Source: Delphinus delphis (lineage: Eukaryota > Chordata > Mammalia > Artiodactyla > Delphinidae). Taken from it: DNA of 64,000 bases. Numbering within the stretch: the first letter of the stretch is position 1; each line of letters begins with the position of its first letter. Below the pieces are notes generated by a model that saw only the letters and a program-made list of their open reading frames with translations, was not told where the DNA came from and ran no database searches. This document shows, in pieces, positions 22,926 to 34,082 of the stretch. A program made the position numbers and the translations under genes. The stretch covers positions 16,240,994 through 16,304,993 of the forward strand of contig NC_082693.1 in the NCBI RefSeq assembly GCF_949987515.2, in the 5' to 3' direction.

Positions 22926-22960
22926 TATCAGAGAAATGACCAAAAGTCTCAAAATAGAAT
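22926..22960 (+). repeat. 35-nt segment, copy 2
   Basis: Exact match to 20558-20592. The flanks diverge quickly on the left but retain shared short blocks on the right. Confidence 0.95.
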
Positions 22961-23255
22961 TGAGAAGACAGATTCTAGGCACAGAGGAATGTCAGACTAA
23001 TAAAGCTTCATGAAAATTTGGTTTAAAAGTATTACTACTTCAGTGATTTTGTAATGTGCCCATTAAAACTGTTTTTAATTCTTATTTTTAAATGTATGGG
23101 GTTGAGCCCATACTATGGCATTGAATATAATTACGTTTTATAGGGTGTAGGACTGACATTTTAAAAATGGATAAAAATCCAGCATCTAGAGCTATTAATT
23201 TGAAATCATAAGCTTTCTTACAGCCTCTGGATAATAATATTTTTGGTAGAATTTT

Positions 23256-23470
23256 TTTTTTTTTTTTTTTTTTTTTTTGCCGTATGCGGGCCTCTCACTG
23301 TTGTGGCCTCTCCCGTTGCGGAGCACAGGCTCTGGACGCGCAGGCTCAGTGGCCATGGCTCACGGGCCCAGCCGCTCCATGGCATGTGGGATCTTCCCGG
23401 ACCGGGGCACGAACCCGCGTCCGCTGCATCAGCAGGCGGACTGTCAACCACTGCGCCACCAGGGAAGCCC
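23256..23470 (-). mobile_element. CHR SINE with T-tail and TSD, minus strand
   Basis: Poly-T to 23278, then the body 23279-23470 ending CCACCAGGGAAGCCC. Flanks TTTTGGTAGAATTTT (23241-23255) and TTTTTGTAGAATTTT (23471-23485) form a 15-bp TSD with one mismatch. The body is close to the consensus of the short CHR type. Confidence 0.93.
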
Positions 23471-24375
23471 TTTTTGTAGAATTTTGGAAACCTATTTGAA
23501 AGAATAATATTTTGAGTATTCACTCTTGTTCCATTGTTCTAGGCCTTTTGTATACCTTTGCAGTCTATCTAATATCTGTACAAATCATGTGTGACATTGT
23601 CATTTACATATTTTCCTGTATTGGTAGGTAGAAAAAACCTAATATCTCTTTTGAATATCCAAGTTATTGTTCTGGTCCATGTCAGGTCAGATTTTTGTCT
23701 TAACTAGCTTTGGAAGGTAGGGGTGGTGAACGCTGCCAATCTGTATATTGTGTATTTTTCTTGGTATGTATAAATTTATTGTTATAGTATAAATAAACAT
23801 GATGAGAAGTCTCATATTTTCCAGAGAATGAAGTTCAGTAATACAGGGGAACACATTTAAGTGGGAAAAATATAATTTATAAAATATAAGAAACTGTATC
23901 ATAGCTATTTGGTATAACAGAATGAAAACTCAAGATTTCAGTTAGCAAGAACATAGGATATTACCAAAAAAAAAAAAAAACTGATCTTGGTTTCTTTTGT
24001 TGTTGCTTTGTTTTTATATAGTATGTATATAGAAAAAACTATAAAACAAATATTTGTCATGTGAACAAATAGTTCTGGGGTGAGCACTGTCTACCGCTGA
24101 GGTGAAGAAATAGAAGCTAGCCAGCTCCCTGGGACTCCCAACCCCTTTATCCCTCTCTAGTCACAAACATATCTCTCTTTGACTTGACATATCCATTCTG
24201 TGGTCTTTTGTCATAAATCTGGAAGAAAGGGCATTTTAACACCTTCAGTGCATCTCTTAAAAACTACATTTTAGTTTAGCTGTTTTTTTGAAAAACTCTA
24301 TTTGAATGGAACTGTATGCTTCCTTTTGCCTAGCTCTGTATCTCAATACTATGTTTGCTATACTACATTCATTTT

Positions 24376-24588
24376 TTTTTTTTTTTTTTTTTGCGGTACG
24401 CGGGCCTCTCAGTGTTGTGGCCTCTCCCGTTGCGGAGCACAGGCTCCGGACGCGCGGGCTCAGCGGCCATGGCTCATGGGCCCAGCCGCTCCGCGGCATG
24501 TGGGATCTTTCCGGTCCAGGGCACGAACCCGTGTCCCCTGCATCAGCAGGCGGACTCTCAACCACTGCGCCACTAGGGAAGCCCCGAG
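24376..24588 (-). mobile_element. CHR SINE with perfect TSD, minus strand, inside old L1
   Basis: T-tail to 24392 and body 24393-24584 ending CCACTAGGGAAGCCCC. Perfect 12-bp TSD TACATTCATTTT at 24364-24375 and 24589-24600. Confidence 0.95.
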
Positions 24589-25580
24589 TACATTCATTTT
24601 CATTAATGTATAGTATTTAATTATATGGATATACCACAATTTTTATGTATCCTAGTGTTGGGATACACTTGGTGTATTTCCAGCTATGAACATTTTGTAC
24701 TGGTTTTCTAGGGCACATAGGTACCAGTTTCTCTAGATGTGAAATTGTTGAGTCAAAGGGAATATAAATCTTCAATTATATAATGTCAGAGAGTTTTCCA
24801 GCTGTACATGAGAGTTCCCATTGACATATCCTCATCAATACTAGTATAATTAAACTTGAAAAATTTCTGTTAGTCTGATATATATGTAATGGTTGTAGAA
24901 ATTTGTGTGACCCTGATTACTAATAAAATTGAGAATCATATTTTATGTTTATTTTCCATTTGAACTTTTTTTTTAGTCACTTTGGTAGTTAAAACTTTTG
25001 CCCAATTTTCTACTGTACTGTTTTTAAAAATCTATGAGTTTTTATATTCTAGATAACAGTTTCTTTTTGTGTTTATATATTGCAAATATCTTTCTGAATG
25101 ATTGCAATTTTCTTTGTAGTTCTTTAGATAAGCAGCTGTTCTTAATGTTATGTGGAAGAATTTGTCAGTCACTTTCTTCTTGGGCAATTTTGTTTATATT
25201 TTATTTAAGAGATCTTTTGCCATTCTAAGGTCATATGGATATGTTTATTATTTTCCAAAAATTTATAGTTTTACTATTTTCATTTTGGTCTTTTCCAGTT
25301 GATTTTAGTAGATTGTATGAATGAGTCTGATTTTATTTTACTCACATGGATATCCATTTTTCCCAGCACCACTTACTTAAAAAGCTGCCATGTCTTTACT
25401 GATGGTACCACTTCTGTCATATGACTGCCCATACCAATGTGGCTTGTTTCCTAGCTGTCACTGGACTAATACCATGCTGTTTTATTTACTTGAGCCTTAT
25501 AATGAGTCTTGATATCTGTTAGAGCAAGTTTTCCTAACTTGTTCTTCAAAACTGTTTTTGTTATTTCAGACCTCTTGAAA

Positions 25581-27095
25581 TTGTGTGTGTGTGTTACTTG
25601 TTTATTTTAAATTTTATTGGAATATAGTTGATTTACAATACTGTGTTAGTTTCAGGTGTACAGCAGTGATTCAGTTATACATACACATATATCCACTCTT
25701 TTCTAGATACTTTTCTCATACAGGTTATCACAGAATATTGAGTAGAGTTCACTGTGCTATACAGTAGGTCCTTGTTGGTTATCTATCTTATACATAGTAA
25801 TGTGTGTATGTTCATCCCAAGCTCCTGATTTATCCCTCCCCCCCAGTATTTCCCCTTTAGTAACCATAAGTTTGTTTAGGATATCTGTAAGTCTGTTTCT
25901 GTTTTGTAAATAAGTTCATTTGCATCATTTTAAAAAATTAGATTCCACATATGAGTGACATCATATGATATTTATCTTTCTCTGTCTGAATTACCTTAGT
26001 ATGATAATCTTTAGGTCCATCTATGTTGCTGCAGATGGCATTATTTCACTCTTTTTTATGACTGAGTACTATTCCATTGTATATATGTACCGCATCTTCT
26101 TTATCCATTCCTCTGTCAATGGACATTTAGGTTGCTTCCATGTCTTGGCTATTGTAGATAGTGCTGCAGTGAACATTGGTGTGCATGCGTCTTTTTAGGT
26201 TATGGTTTTCTCTGGATATATGCCCAGGAGTGGGATTGCTGGATCATATGGTAGCTCTGTTTTTAGTTTCTTGAGGAACCTCCATACTGTTCTCCATAGT
26301 GGTTGTACCAATTTACATTCCCACCAACAGTGTAGGAGGGTCCCCTTTTCTCCACACCCTCTCCAGCATTTATTGTTTGAGGACTTTTAGATGATGGCCA
26401 TTCTGACTGGTGTGAGGTGATATCTCATTGTAGTTTTGATTTGCATTTCTCTGATTATTAGTGATGTTGAGCATCTTTTCCTGTGCTTCTTGGCCATCTG
26501 TATGTCTTCTTTGGAGAAATGTCTATTTAAATCTTCTGCCCATTTTTTGATTGGGTTGTTTGTTTTTTTGACATAGAGCTGCATGAGCTGTTCGTATACT
26601 TTGGAAATTAATCCCTTGTTGGTCACTTCAAATGAGCAAATATTTTCTTCCATTCTGAGGGTTGTCTTTTTGTTTTGTTTATGGTTCCCTTTGCTGTGCA
26701 GAAGCTTTTAAGTTTAATTAGGTACCATTTGTTTGTTTCTGTTTTTATTTTCATTACTCTAGGAGGTGGATCAAAAAGGTATTGCTGAGATTAATGTCAA
26801 AGAGTGTTCTGCCTATGTTTTCCTCTAAGAATTTTATAGTGTCCAGCCTTACATTAGGTCTTTGATCCATTTTGAGGTTTTTTTTTTGTGTATGGTGTTA
26901 GAGAATGTTCTAATTTCATTATTTTACATGTAGCTGTCCAGTCTTCCCAGCACCAGTTATTGAAGAGGCTGTCTTTTCTCCATTGTATATTCTTGCCTCT
27001 TTTGTCATAGATTAATTGATCATAGGTGTGTGGGTTTATTTCTGGGCTTTCTATCCTGTTCCATTTATCTATATTTCTGTTTTTGTGCCAGTACC
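25581..27095 (-). mobile_element. Younger 5'-truncated L1 nested in the old L1
   Basis: The left side is the L1 3' UTR (ATATAGTTGATTTACAATACTG, then the CAGGTGTACAGCA block). Continuing rightwards it becomes the reverse complement of ORF2. A minus-strand frame at 26387-26653 encodes [17 protein letters not shown] and then [13 protein letters not shown], the C-terminal ORF2 region. Truncation lies at GTGCCAGTACC (27095), the reverse complement of the TACTGGCAC block of ORF2. The flanking old-L1 sequences on both sides correspond to the same short host stretch (AAATTGTGTG and AAATTTTGTATATG), consistent with a decayed TSD. Confidence 0.85.
26387..26653 (-). pseudogene. L1 ORF2 C-terminal fragment
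   Basis: An 88-residue open segment with [45 protein letters not shown] and TPVRMAII, all recognisable parts of L1 ORF2 downstream of the RT domain. It is a piece of a truncated element and not a gene. Confidence 0.85.
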
Positions 27096-27712
27096 AAAAA
27101 TTTTGTATATGTTTTAGAATTATCTTGTCAAACTCTACAAAATGACTGTTGAGATTTTGTGTGCAATTGTATTGAATCTATACAGCTGGGGAGAATTTCT
27201 TATCTAAAATATAGAAATTTCAACCTATGAAAATATTTTCTATTTCCATGTATTTTGTCCTTTTTAATATTTCTCAGCTTCATAGATTTCTTTGTAGAAG
27301 TCTTATGTATATTTTCATAAATTTATTCTTAGGTATTTTATATGTTTGATCACTATTGTAAATGTGTCACACTTTAAATTTTATTTTTTCTTGGGAATAC
27401 ATTTTTATATTGATTTTTATGGCTAGGAACCATGCCAAATTCTCATTAAAAAATTATCAGTAAGCTCTTTTGGATTTTATGCATACACAATTATTTCTTC
27501 TGTAAATGTTGATGGTTCTTTTTCTTCCTTTTCAATCCTTGTACTTCTGTTTATTTTTCTTACCTTATTGCACTGACCAGAACCTCAAATGCAAAGTGAA
27601 GCACAGTTGTAACACTGGGAAATTTTATCTTGTTGCTATCTCAAAGAAAATGGTTTCATCATTAATTGTGATAAGTACCAGTGGGTTATGTTTTCTAGAC
27701 ACCCTTTAACTC

Positions 27713-27945
27713 AGGAGTTGGCAGCCTATGGCCCACTGGCCCAATCTGGCCTGCCATCTGATTTTGTAAGTACAGTTTTATTGGAATACAACCATGTCAT
27801 TCATGTAAATACTATTGTCTACAGCTACTTTTGCACCACAATGGCAAAGGTGAGTATTGTGGCAGAGACCATATGGCCTGCAAAGCTGAAAATATTTATT
27901 GTCTGACTCTTTAACAAGAAAAAGTTTGCCAACTTCTACACTACC
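27713..27945 (-). mobile_element. Non-autonomous hAT (Charlie-like) DNA transposon
   Basis: The left end CAGGAGTTGGCAGCC and the reverse complement of the right end, TAGAAGTTGGCAAACTTTTTC, form imperfect inverted termini. The interior has ATTGGAATACAACCATG and the reverse complement of the AAATATTTTCAGCTTTGC block, typical of a common mammalian hAT-derived repeat. The expected 8-bp target duplication is not recognisable. Confidence 0.7.
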
Positions 27946-29270
27946 AGATTTAACAGCATTTATCCTCTTATAATCTTTATAAGATTCTCTTTATTCCTTT
28001 ATTTCTTTTTTGCTAAATATTTTGATACCAAGAACAAATATTGGATATTATTAAATCCTTTTCCTGCATTGAGGTAATATGATAATGTGAATTAAATTGT
28101 CTTTTTCATGTCAAACTAAACACATTCTTGGAATAAATCCTCTTTTGTTAAAATATACTATTTTTATATATTTCTGGGTTTAGTTTGCCACTACTGTCTT
28201 TATTGAGAATTTTGCATTTTTGTTTATAGTTAGGTTGACCTGTAACTCTTCTTTTCCCTTACTTTTGGTATCAAATTATGGTAGCCTCTTAGGATAAGCA
28301 TGAGTATATTTGGTTAACTGGCCAGTGGAACCATTTGTGCCTGGAGTTTAGTTGTGGGAAGACTTTTAATTATTGACTCAGTTTCTTTCATGGCTGTAGG
28401 ATTATTCGTATTTCCTCTTTCTCCTTGAGTCATAGTTATATTTTTCTGGGAATTTATCCATTTGTCCTAAATTTATATTTATTGTCATAAGCTGTTCATA
28501 ATATCTTCCTAATCTCTTTAATGACTGCAAGATGTTCCTTTTGTCATTTCTAATAAGGGTGTGTCTTCTCTTTTCTTACTTGTTCACTAGTATGTTATCA
28601 GTTTTATTTGTCTTTTCAGAGAGTCAACTTTTGTCATTGGTCCTCTCTATTGTGTTTATGCTTTCTAGTTCATTAATTTCTCTTTGAATATTTAGTCTTG
28701 TTTCTACTTTTTTTAGACTTTAATTTGATGTCCTTTAATTTATGGAAATGAATGTTTACCTCAAGTTTTTTCTGTCTTTTTAAAAAAAATGCCTTTAAAG
28801 AATAAAATTTATTTAAAATAAACAGATGTTCTTAATTTTGGTATCTTCTATTTTAATTTCTTTTAATTTATACTCTTTTCTGATTTCTAACATGGTCCTA
28901 ACCCATGGACATTTTCTGATATTTGAGAAATACTGTTTTATAGATTAATTGTGTTGTGCTTATAACACCTTCGTATGATTTTCTTAGATATTTGTTGATA
29001 GTTGGTTTATGACTCAATATATGGTCAATAAATGTTCCATGTCAATTTGTAAAGAAAATGTGATGCAGTGTTATATATGTCCATTGGGTCAAGTGTATAT
29101 ATCTCCTTGTTCTCTTGTTCTATATCATTAAATTTGTGTCCGCTTGTCCTATCAGTTATTGAGAAAAGCATACTAAAATTTTCCAGTATAACTGTGGATG
29201 TGTCTACATTTCTTTGTTCAGTTAATTTTTGCTTTAATTATTTGAGGCCATATTATTATAGGAAAACTAG

Positions 29271-29514
29271 AGAAGAAAAGAAACGGGGTTGTTCAGCAGA
29301 ACCCACTGGAAAACCTTAAAGCAGGCATTGAGGCTTTAAGATGATAATCATAACCCTTTATATTTGCTCAGAATGCTTTCACATATATTCTCTCCTTTTA
29401 TAATTGTCAGATCTGTGAATTTAGATAGATATTATTAACCAAACCTGATGATATTAGGGCAGTAATATTACCCCAAATCAAAACTTAATGACTGGGTCAG
29501 GTCTAAGGAAATGA
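29271..29514. other. Possible MIR trace, otherwise no feature
   Basis: CAGAATGCTTTCACATATATTC followed by a TATTATTAACC stretch is weakly MIR-like. Nothing else seen. Confidence 0.25.
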
Positions 29515-29692
29515 TTTTTTTTTAACATCTTTATTGGAGTATAACTGCTCCACAATGGTGTGTTAGTTTCTGCTGTACAACAAAGTGAATCAGCCATATA
29601 TACACATATATCCCCATATCCCCTTCCTCTTGAGTCTCCCTCCCACTCTCCCTATCCCATCCCTCTGGGTGGTCACAAAGCACCGAGCTGAA
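29515..29692 (-). mobile_element. L1 3' end, strongly 5'-truncated
   Basis: Poly-T, then AACATCTTTATTGGAGTATAA, TGGTGTGTTAGTTTCTGCTG and ATATATCCCCATATCCCC, ending in GGTCACAAAGCACCGAGCTGA. This matches the reverse complement of the L1 3' UTR at 19500-19685. No convincing TSD. Confidence 0.9.
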
Positions 29693-29799
29693 TCATTTCC
29701 CAAGCGTGTTCTACCCCACTTTCCTTAGCATGTTCTGATCCAGGTTTTCTGGCTTTCTTGCTGTGTCCTTAACTCACCACAGGCATATTACTCTCAGTT

Positions 29800-30104
29800 C
29801 TTTGTACTTAGTGCTCACTTTACTTGGGCAGGTAGACCTCTCTTCATATGTTAGCTCTTTAGAGAGGCCTTCCCTGATCATTCTGATCCCCCTTTATTCC
29901 TTGAGCCTGTTTTATTCTTCAGAGCACTTAACACTGTCTGACATTATATTATCGGGGTATTTCATTATCACCTCTCTCCCTTATAGTATATAAGTTCCAA
30001 GATACCAAGGTCTGTATTAAATTCCCAGCTATATTTCCAGTATAATGGCTGACACAGAGTAGGTATTGAATCATTTTTGATTCAATGAATGAATGAGTGA
30101 ACTT
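29800..30104 (+). mobile_element. L2 LINE 3' end
   Basis: Ordered L2 landmarks: TAGAGAGGCCTTCCCTGATCA, CAGAGCACTTAACACTGTCTGA, the GTATATAAGTTCCAAG block and GGCTGACACAGAGTAGGTATTGAATC, closing with AATGAATGAATGAG. Confidence 0.8.
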
Positions 30105-31719
30105 ACCTTTTCTTAAAATAAGTATGTTGATCAGTCAAAAATGGTTTCATCAGGAAATAATTATTGAGACTTTCTAGGTGCAAGGAATTCTTTTTGGTTT
30201 GATAAAACAAGATTGCTGACTTCAGTTTGTAATCCAGTTAAGGATATAAGATGTACAAAAGATAGAACCTGAAAGTGATATATTAAAAAAATGGTGATGC
30301 AAGAGACATTATAGGACCATAAACAATTAATAGCCAAATGTATTATTTAAATAATAAATGCTGTTAATTCAATTGAAATAAATGTCACTGGATTTTTAGT
30401 ATTACATAAAACAGTAGAAATATAAGATTATGATCTGGGCACATTATTGGTTGTTCAGGATTACTTTTTGTATTAAAGGAAGCAGAAAAAGGGAAAGGAG
30501 AAGCTTATAGTCATCAAAAGAGAGATTGGTAAGACCTAATTTGTTCCCTCCACCAGACTATGAGTATCTGTAGGGAAAAAAACAAACAAAACAAAACAAA
30601 TATATGTTCCTGGGGATAAGATATGAATATGATAAGAAATATATTGTATTAATATCTTATCCCAGGCACATAGGGATCTCTTAAATTTCAATTTAAGAAT
30701 ATTAATTTAACTTCTCTTAAATTTCTATTTTCTGTAATACTAAGAATCTAGTGACATTTCCTTCCACTGAACTAACTTTAAGTGCCTGAATTTGAGAAAT
30801 AGATTCAGGATAAAGGAAGAACAGCTAATGAGAGTTGATAGCAGAATAAAAGGACAGAAATAAATTAAAGAGTATATCAATACATTTCTATGTATACTTT
30901 CTTTCTATCTATGTATCTGATTGGTGATTGGCAATCGTACACCATGATGTAGGCATAATACTTTGTAAAACGTATTGGTAAATTTAAGAGTACACTGGTA
31001 GATTTATGTACCATTATACCCTAAACTATCATTTTGCTTTTTCTCCTCCATCTTTTCTCTGCCTGAGAGACAGAGACCCTGGATTAGGGATCATGCTTAA
31101 GAGATCACTTTGGTCCCTGACAAACCAAAAACGGCATTCTTTTCATTAGAATTTAGTCTTCTTACCTTGTTTATCTTGGACATGTCTATCTCCTAGTTTT
31201 CTAAGCATTTTAAGAGAATTTCTGTACTTGGAATTCAAAGTCAGATCATGTAGAAAAAAAAATCTAATGAAAAAACATATTAGATTTTAAGTGGCATGGT
31301 AGGTAGAAAGAGGATTTATTTTGTTTATTATTATTTAGTCTTCATAGTGTTTGACTAGAAGATTGACTGTTCACAGAAAAATAATTATTATACATTTTAC
31401 ATCTAAAAATAAAATTCTACCCACCAATTTTTCATTCTTAAATAAATCTATAATAAGAATTACATCATCAGTTCCAGCAAACTCTACGACCTGAAATATT
31501 TTTTTTGGTTGAACTCTAAATTATATACTGGCATTAAGATAAACTTTTCTTTAAAAACTGTGAGCAACTAAAATAGTGCACTTATTCTGCTAAATTGACG
31601 ATAAAACCCTCTCAGTTTTTATTTTTCATCTGACCTAAAAGCATATCTGGAACTGTGAGGTCTGCTGGTTCTTTAGGGAAGAAACAGATTCCAGCTGAAT
31701 CCCAGTAATCTCCTTTCCT
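30105..31719. other. No feature seen
   Basis: AT-rich non-coding DNA. No frame, repeat or hairpin that I can support. Confidence 0.4.
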
Positions 31720-32000
31720 GTTGACGTTATTAACAAGGTAGCTTTCCTCTTAAAGTTCTTCATGGTTTTTATTTACATTTATATGTCAATGCCTTGCAAT
31801 TTTATATCTTTGCCCCCAACATCTCTCTTGAGATATAAACTATTTTTCTGAATCACTGCTCACTGTACCCAGTTGGATATTCCACAGGTGCTTCAAAGAT
31901 CTGAAAGGGAATCATCACTTCCCAACAGACCTGCTGATTTCTTACCCATTGTTTTTCTGTCTCATTTAAGGCCATAGTCAAACGCCCCAAGGCACAGTTG
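31720..32000 (+). mobile_element. Possible L2 fragment
   Basis: A weak series of L2-like blocks (GGATATTCCACAGGTGCTTC, then CCCAACAGACCTGCTGATTTC and TTTTTCTGTCTCATTTAAG) appears in the expected order. Confidence 0.35.
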
Positions 32001-32134
32001 GAAATGTGGGTTTTTTCTTAACTTTTCCTACTCAAAAATGTTACCAATTTTCCTTAAATATTCCTTGAAATACTTTTTCCCTTAAGCACTTCTTGAATTA
32101 CTTCCAATTATCCTGACTCCCAGCTTTACACCTT

Positions 32135-32340
32135 ACTTCATTACTGCATTGCTCTATTACTTTCAGGCGAGTTACTTAATATCTTCTACCTCATTCATAA
32201 AGTGGGGATAATAATTAATAGGTCTTACCTTATAGGATTTTTATGAGGATTTAATGAATTAAAATCTGTTAATTGCTTAAAAGAGTGCCTAGAGCAGAGC
32301 AAGTGCCACAATATGTTAGAATTATTATTATTATTGTTAC
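32135..32340 (+). mobile_element. MIR SINE
   Basis: GCGAGTTACTTAATATCTTC, a CATAAAGTGGGGATAATAAT block, TTATGAGGATTTAATGAATT and AGAGTGCCTAGAGCAGAGC occur in the order of a forward MIR. Confidence 0.8.
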
Positions 32341-32459
32341 CACCAACACGTGCTGATCAACTTCTGTCTGGATTATTTCATCTGCCTCCTGTGCTTCCTT
32401 CTGCAGCTATTCTTGTGACATTTGATTTTGATGATGCCTTCAGGTTACTCTGTCTGAAT

Positions 32460-32870
32460 CATAAACTGGACTCCTTGGTCCTGCTGCTTAAAATCCTCTG
32501 ATACCTTATTAAAAGAATCAAGTCTGTATTTCTTATCCCGGCGTATACAAAGCCTTCCGTGAATCGTCCTGGTCTGCTGTACCTCAGACCTCACCGTGCT
32601 GTGTCTTAACTGTTTTTCTCCACTAATTCTGACCTGCTAGCATTCCCCTGCCCACATATGCCATGTCCTGCCACAGCACCTTTGCTTATGCTGCTTTTGT
32701 GCTCATAGGATGCTCTCTGTCTCCTCTTTTTTCTACTCTCTTTGGCCAAATCAGCTTCGAAGGCTCGTCAGATGACTTAGTTCCTCCCCTAGGTGTTCCC
32801 ATAATCCTCCCACATAGGTGGGGCTAGGACTGCACCTCTGAGTTCCCCTGTCCCTCCTGGAGAAGAATAA
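32460..32870 (+). mobile_element. L2 LINE fragment
   Basis: Shows the L2 3' region pattern: a TGCTTAAAATCCTCTGATACC block, ACAAAGCCTTCCGTGAATCG, ATATGCCATGTCCTGCCACA and CACCTTTGCTTATGCTG. Confidence 0.65.
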
Positions 32871-32879
32871 GTCTTCTAA

Positions 32880-33260
32880 AAATGTTTGTTTATCCCACAA
32901 CAAATCAGATCATATCTCTCTCTTGCTTAAAACCCCCCTATAGCTTCTCTTTGTGAATAGAATGCAATCTAAATGTAATATCACATTTCTCAAAGGCCCC
33001 CAGTCTTTGCTTCTTAATCCGTTGCCTATGATTCTCCACCAAAGTCACCACCACTTACCTTGAGCTAGTCATCGTCATCCAGTCAAACTTGCCTCCTTTT
33101 GTCCCTTAAACCTATGGGGCTTTTTCCACCTCAGGGGTTTTGTCATTGCTGTTCCCTCTGCTTGGATCCTCATTCCCCATATATTCACGTGGCTGCTTTC
33201 TCCTCATTTATTTCTCAGTTTAAATGTTTTATCATTTAAGTGGCCTTCACTGACTGTTGC
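32880..33260 (+). mobile_element. L2 LINE, left part, split by an LTR
   Basis: AAATCAGATCATATCTCTCTC, CTTGCTTAAAACCCCCCTAT, TTGCTGTTCCCTCTGCTTGG and the TAAGTGGCCTTCACTGACTG block form an ordered L2. The same element resumes at 33753. Confidence 0.8.
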
Positions 33261-33752
33261 TGTTACCAAATGCAAGTTCGTGTGCCCAATGCACTGTGAG
33301 GCCAAACAATAATGAAATGTTTGGAGTAGAGAAAGGTTTATTGCAGGGCCATGCAAGGAGATGGGTGGCTCATGCCCAAAAAACCCCGACTCCCCAAAGG
33401 GCTTCAACAAAGCATTTTTAAAGGTAAGGTCAGAGAGAGGCTTGGTTAGTTGTTGCAGACTTCTTGGTGTGGGAATCCTTTGTTCTTGCAGCTGTCCATG
33501 TAGGTCAGGTCATGATGTTCCTATAAACCTCCAACAAGACAAATGTTATTCTCTGTTCTGCAACTTTTTATCTCTAAATGGATGGAAAAGCGTTACACCT
33601 TTAAAGGTCAGAGCCTTGAGAATGGGCTATCCTGTATATTTCAGGCTATAGGCAACATTCTTGTACGAAAGGTGCATGACTTAGCCAGCATGACTAAGCA
33701 CAGGAAAAGGAACAGATCTGATACAGAGTCAGATTTGTTCTTCCCTATTACA
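33261..33752 (-). mobile_element. Solo LTR of a class I-like endogenous retrovirus
   Basis: A 492-bp unit starting TGTTACC and ending TATTACA on the plus strand, so it has TG...CA termini. It is flanked by a 4-bp duplication TTGC (33257-33260 and 33753-33756), the size usual for class I ERVs. On the minus strand an AATAAA lies in CTGCAATAAACCTTTCTC about 75 bp before the 3' end, as expected of an R/U5 region. No gag, pol or env sequence is next to it, so internal sequence was lost by LTR-LTR recombination or never retained. Family not assigned. Confidence 0.8.
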
Positions 33753-34082
33753 TTGCTACAGTACTCTTCCTGTCCTCTGTTCGTTATGGAGTTACACTCC
33801 ATCCCATTACCACTTTAAAAAATTTAGTACTATTTGAAATTCTTACATATTCATTTGATGACATGTTTATTGTCTGTCCCTCCTACCAGAATGTAAACTC
33901 CAGTGAGGGCAGGGACTTTATCAGTCATGCTCATTTCTGAATCCATAGTTCCTTGAAGTAGTAGATTTTTAAACAGCTGCTGAAAAGATTCAGTGAATGA
34001 GCAAACAAATAAAAATGTCTCAGGTATCTCTGTAGCAGAGCTTCAATAAATGGTATTTGAATTATGAATAAATGAATGAAAT
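33753..34082 (+). mobile_element. L2 LINE, right part (3' end)
   Basis: TTATTGTCTGTCCCTCC, CCAGAATGTAAACTCCAGTG, AGGGCAGGGACTTTATC and finally GAGCTTCAATAAATGG with a GAATAAATGAATGAAA end. This is the 3' end of the L2 interrupted by the solo LTR. Confidence 0.8.

Larger units (their letters stand above)
24030..29270 (-). mobile_element. Old L1 (L1M-like), minus strand, repeatedly interrupted
   Basis: From left to right the plus strand reads as the reverse complement of an L1 from its 3' UTR (CTTTTGCCTAGCTCTGTATC, TGGATATACCACAATTTTTATG) through ORF2. Landmarks include a GCACCACTTACTTAAAAAG block near 25360, TTTTAGAATTATCTTGTCAA at about 27112-27131, CCTTATTGCACTGACCAGAA at about 27562-27581 and a TTTATGACTCAATATATGGTC block near 29008. 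It is highly diverged with no long frame. Three later insertions split it: a CHR SINE (24376-24588), a younger L1 (25581-27095) and a hAT element (27713-27945). End points are approximate. Confidence 0.75.

Noticed and set aside
29507..29700. Inverted 10-bp GGAAATGATT / AATCATTTCC around the L1 fragment at 29515
   Set aside because: L1 target duplications are direct, not inverted, and the left copy runs into the poly-T. Most likely coincidence.
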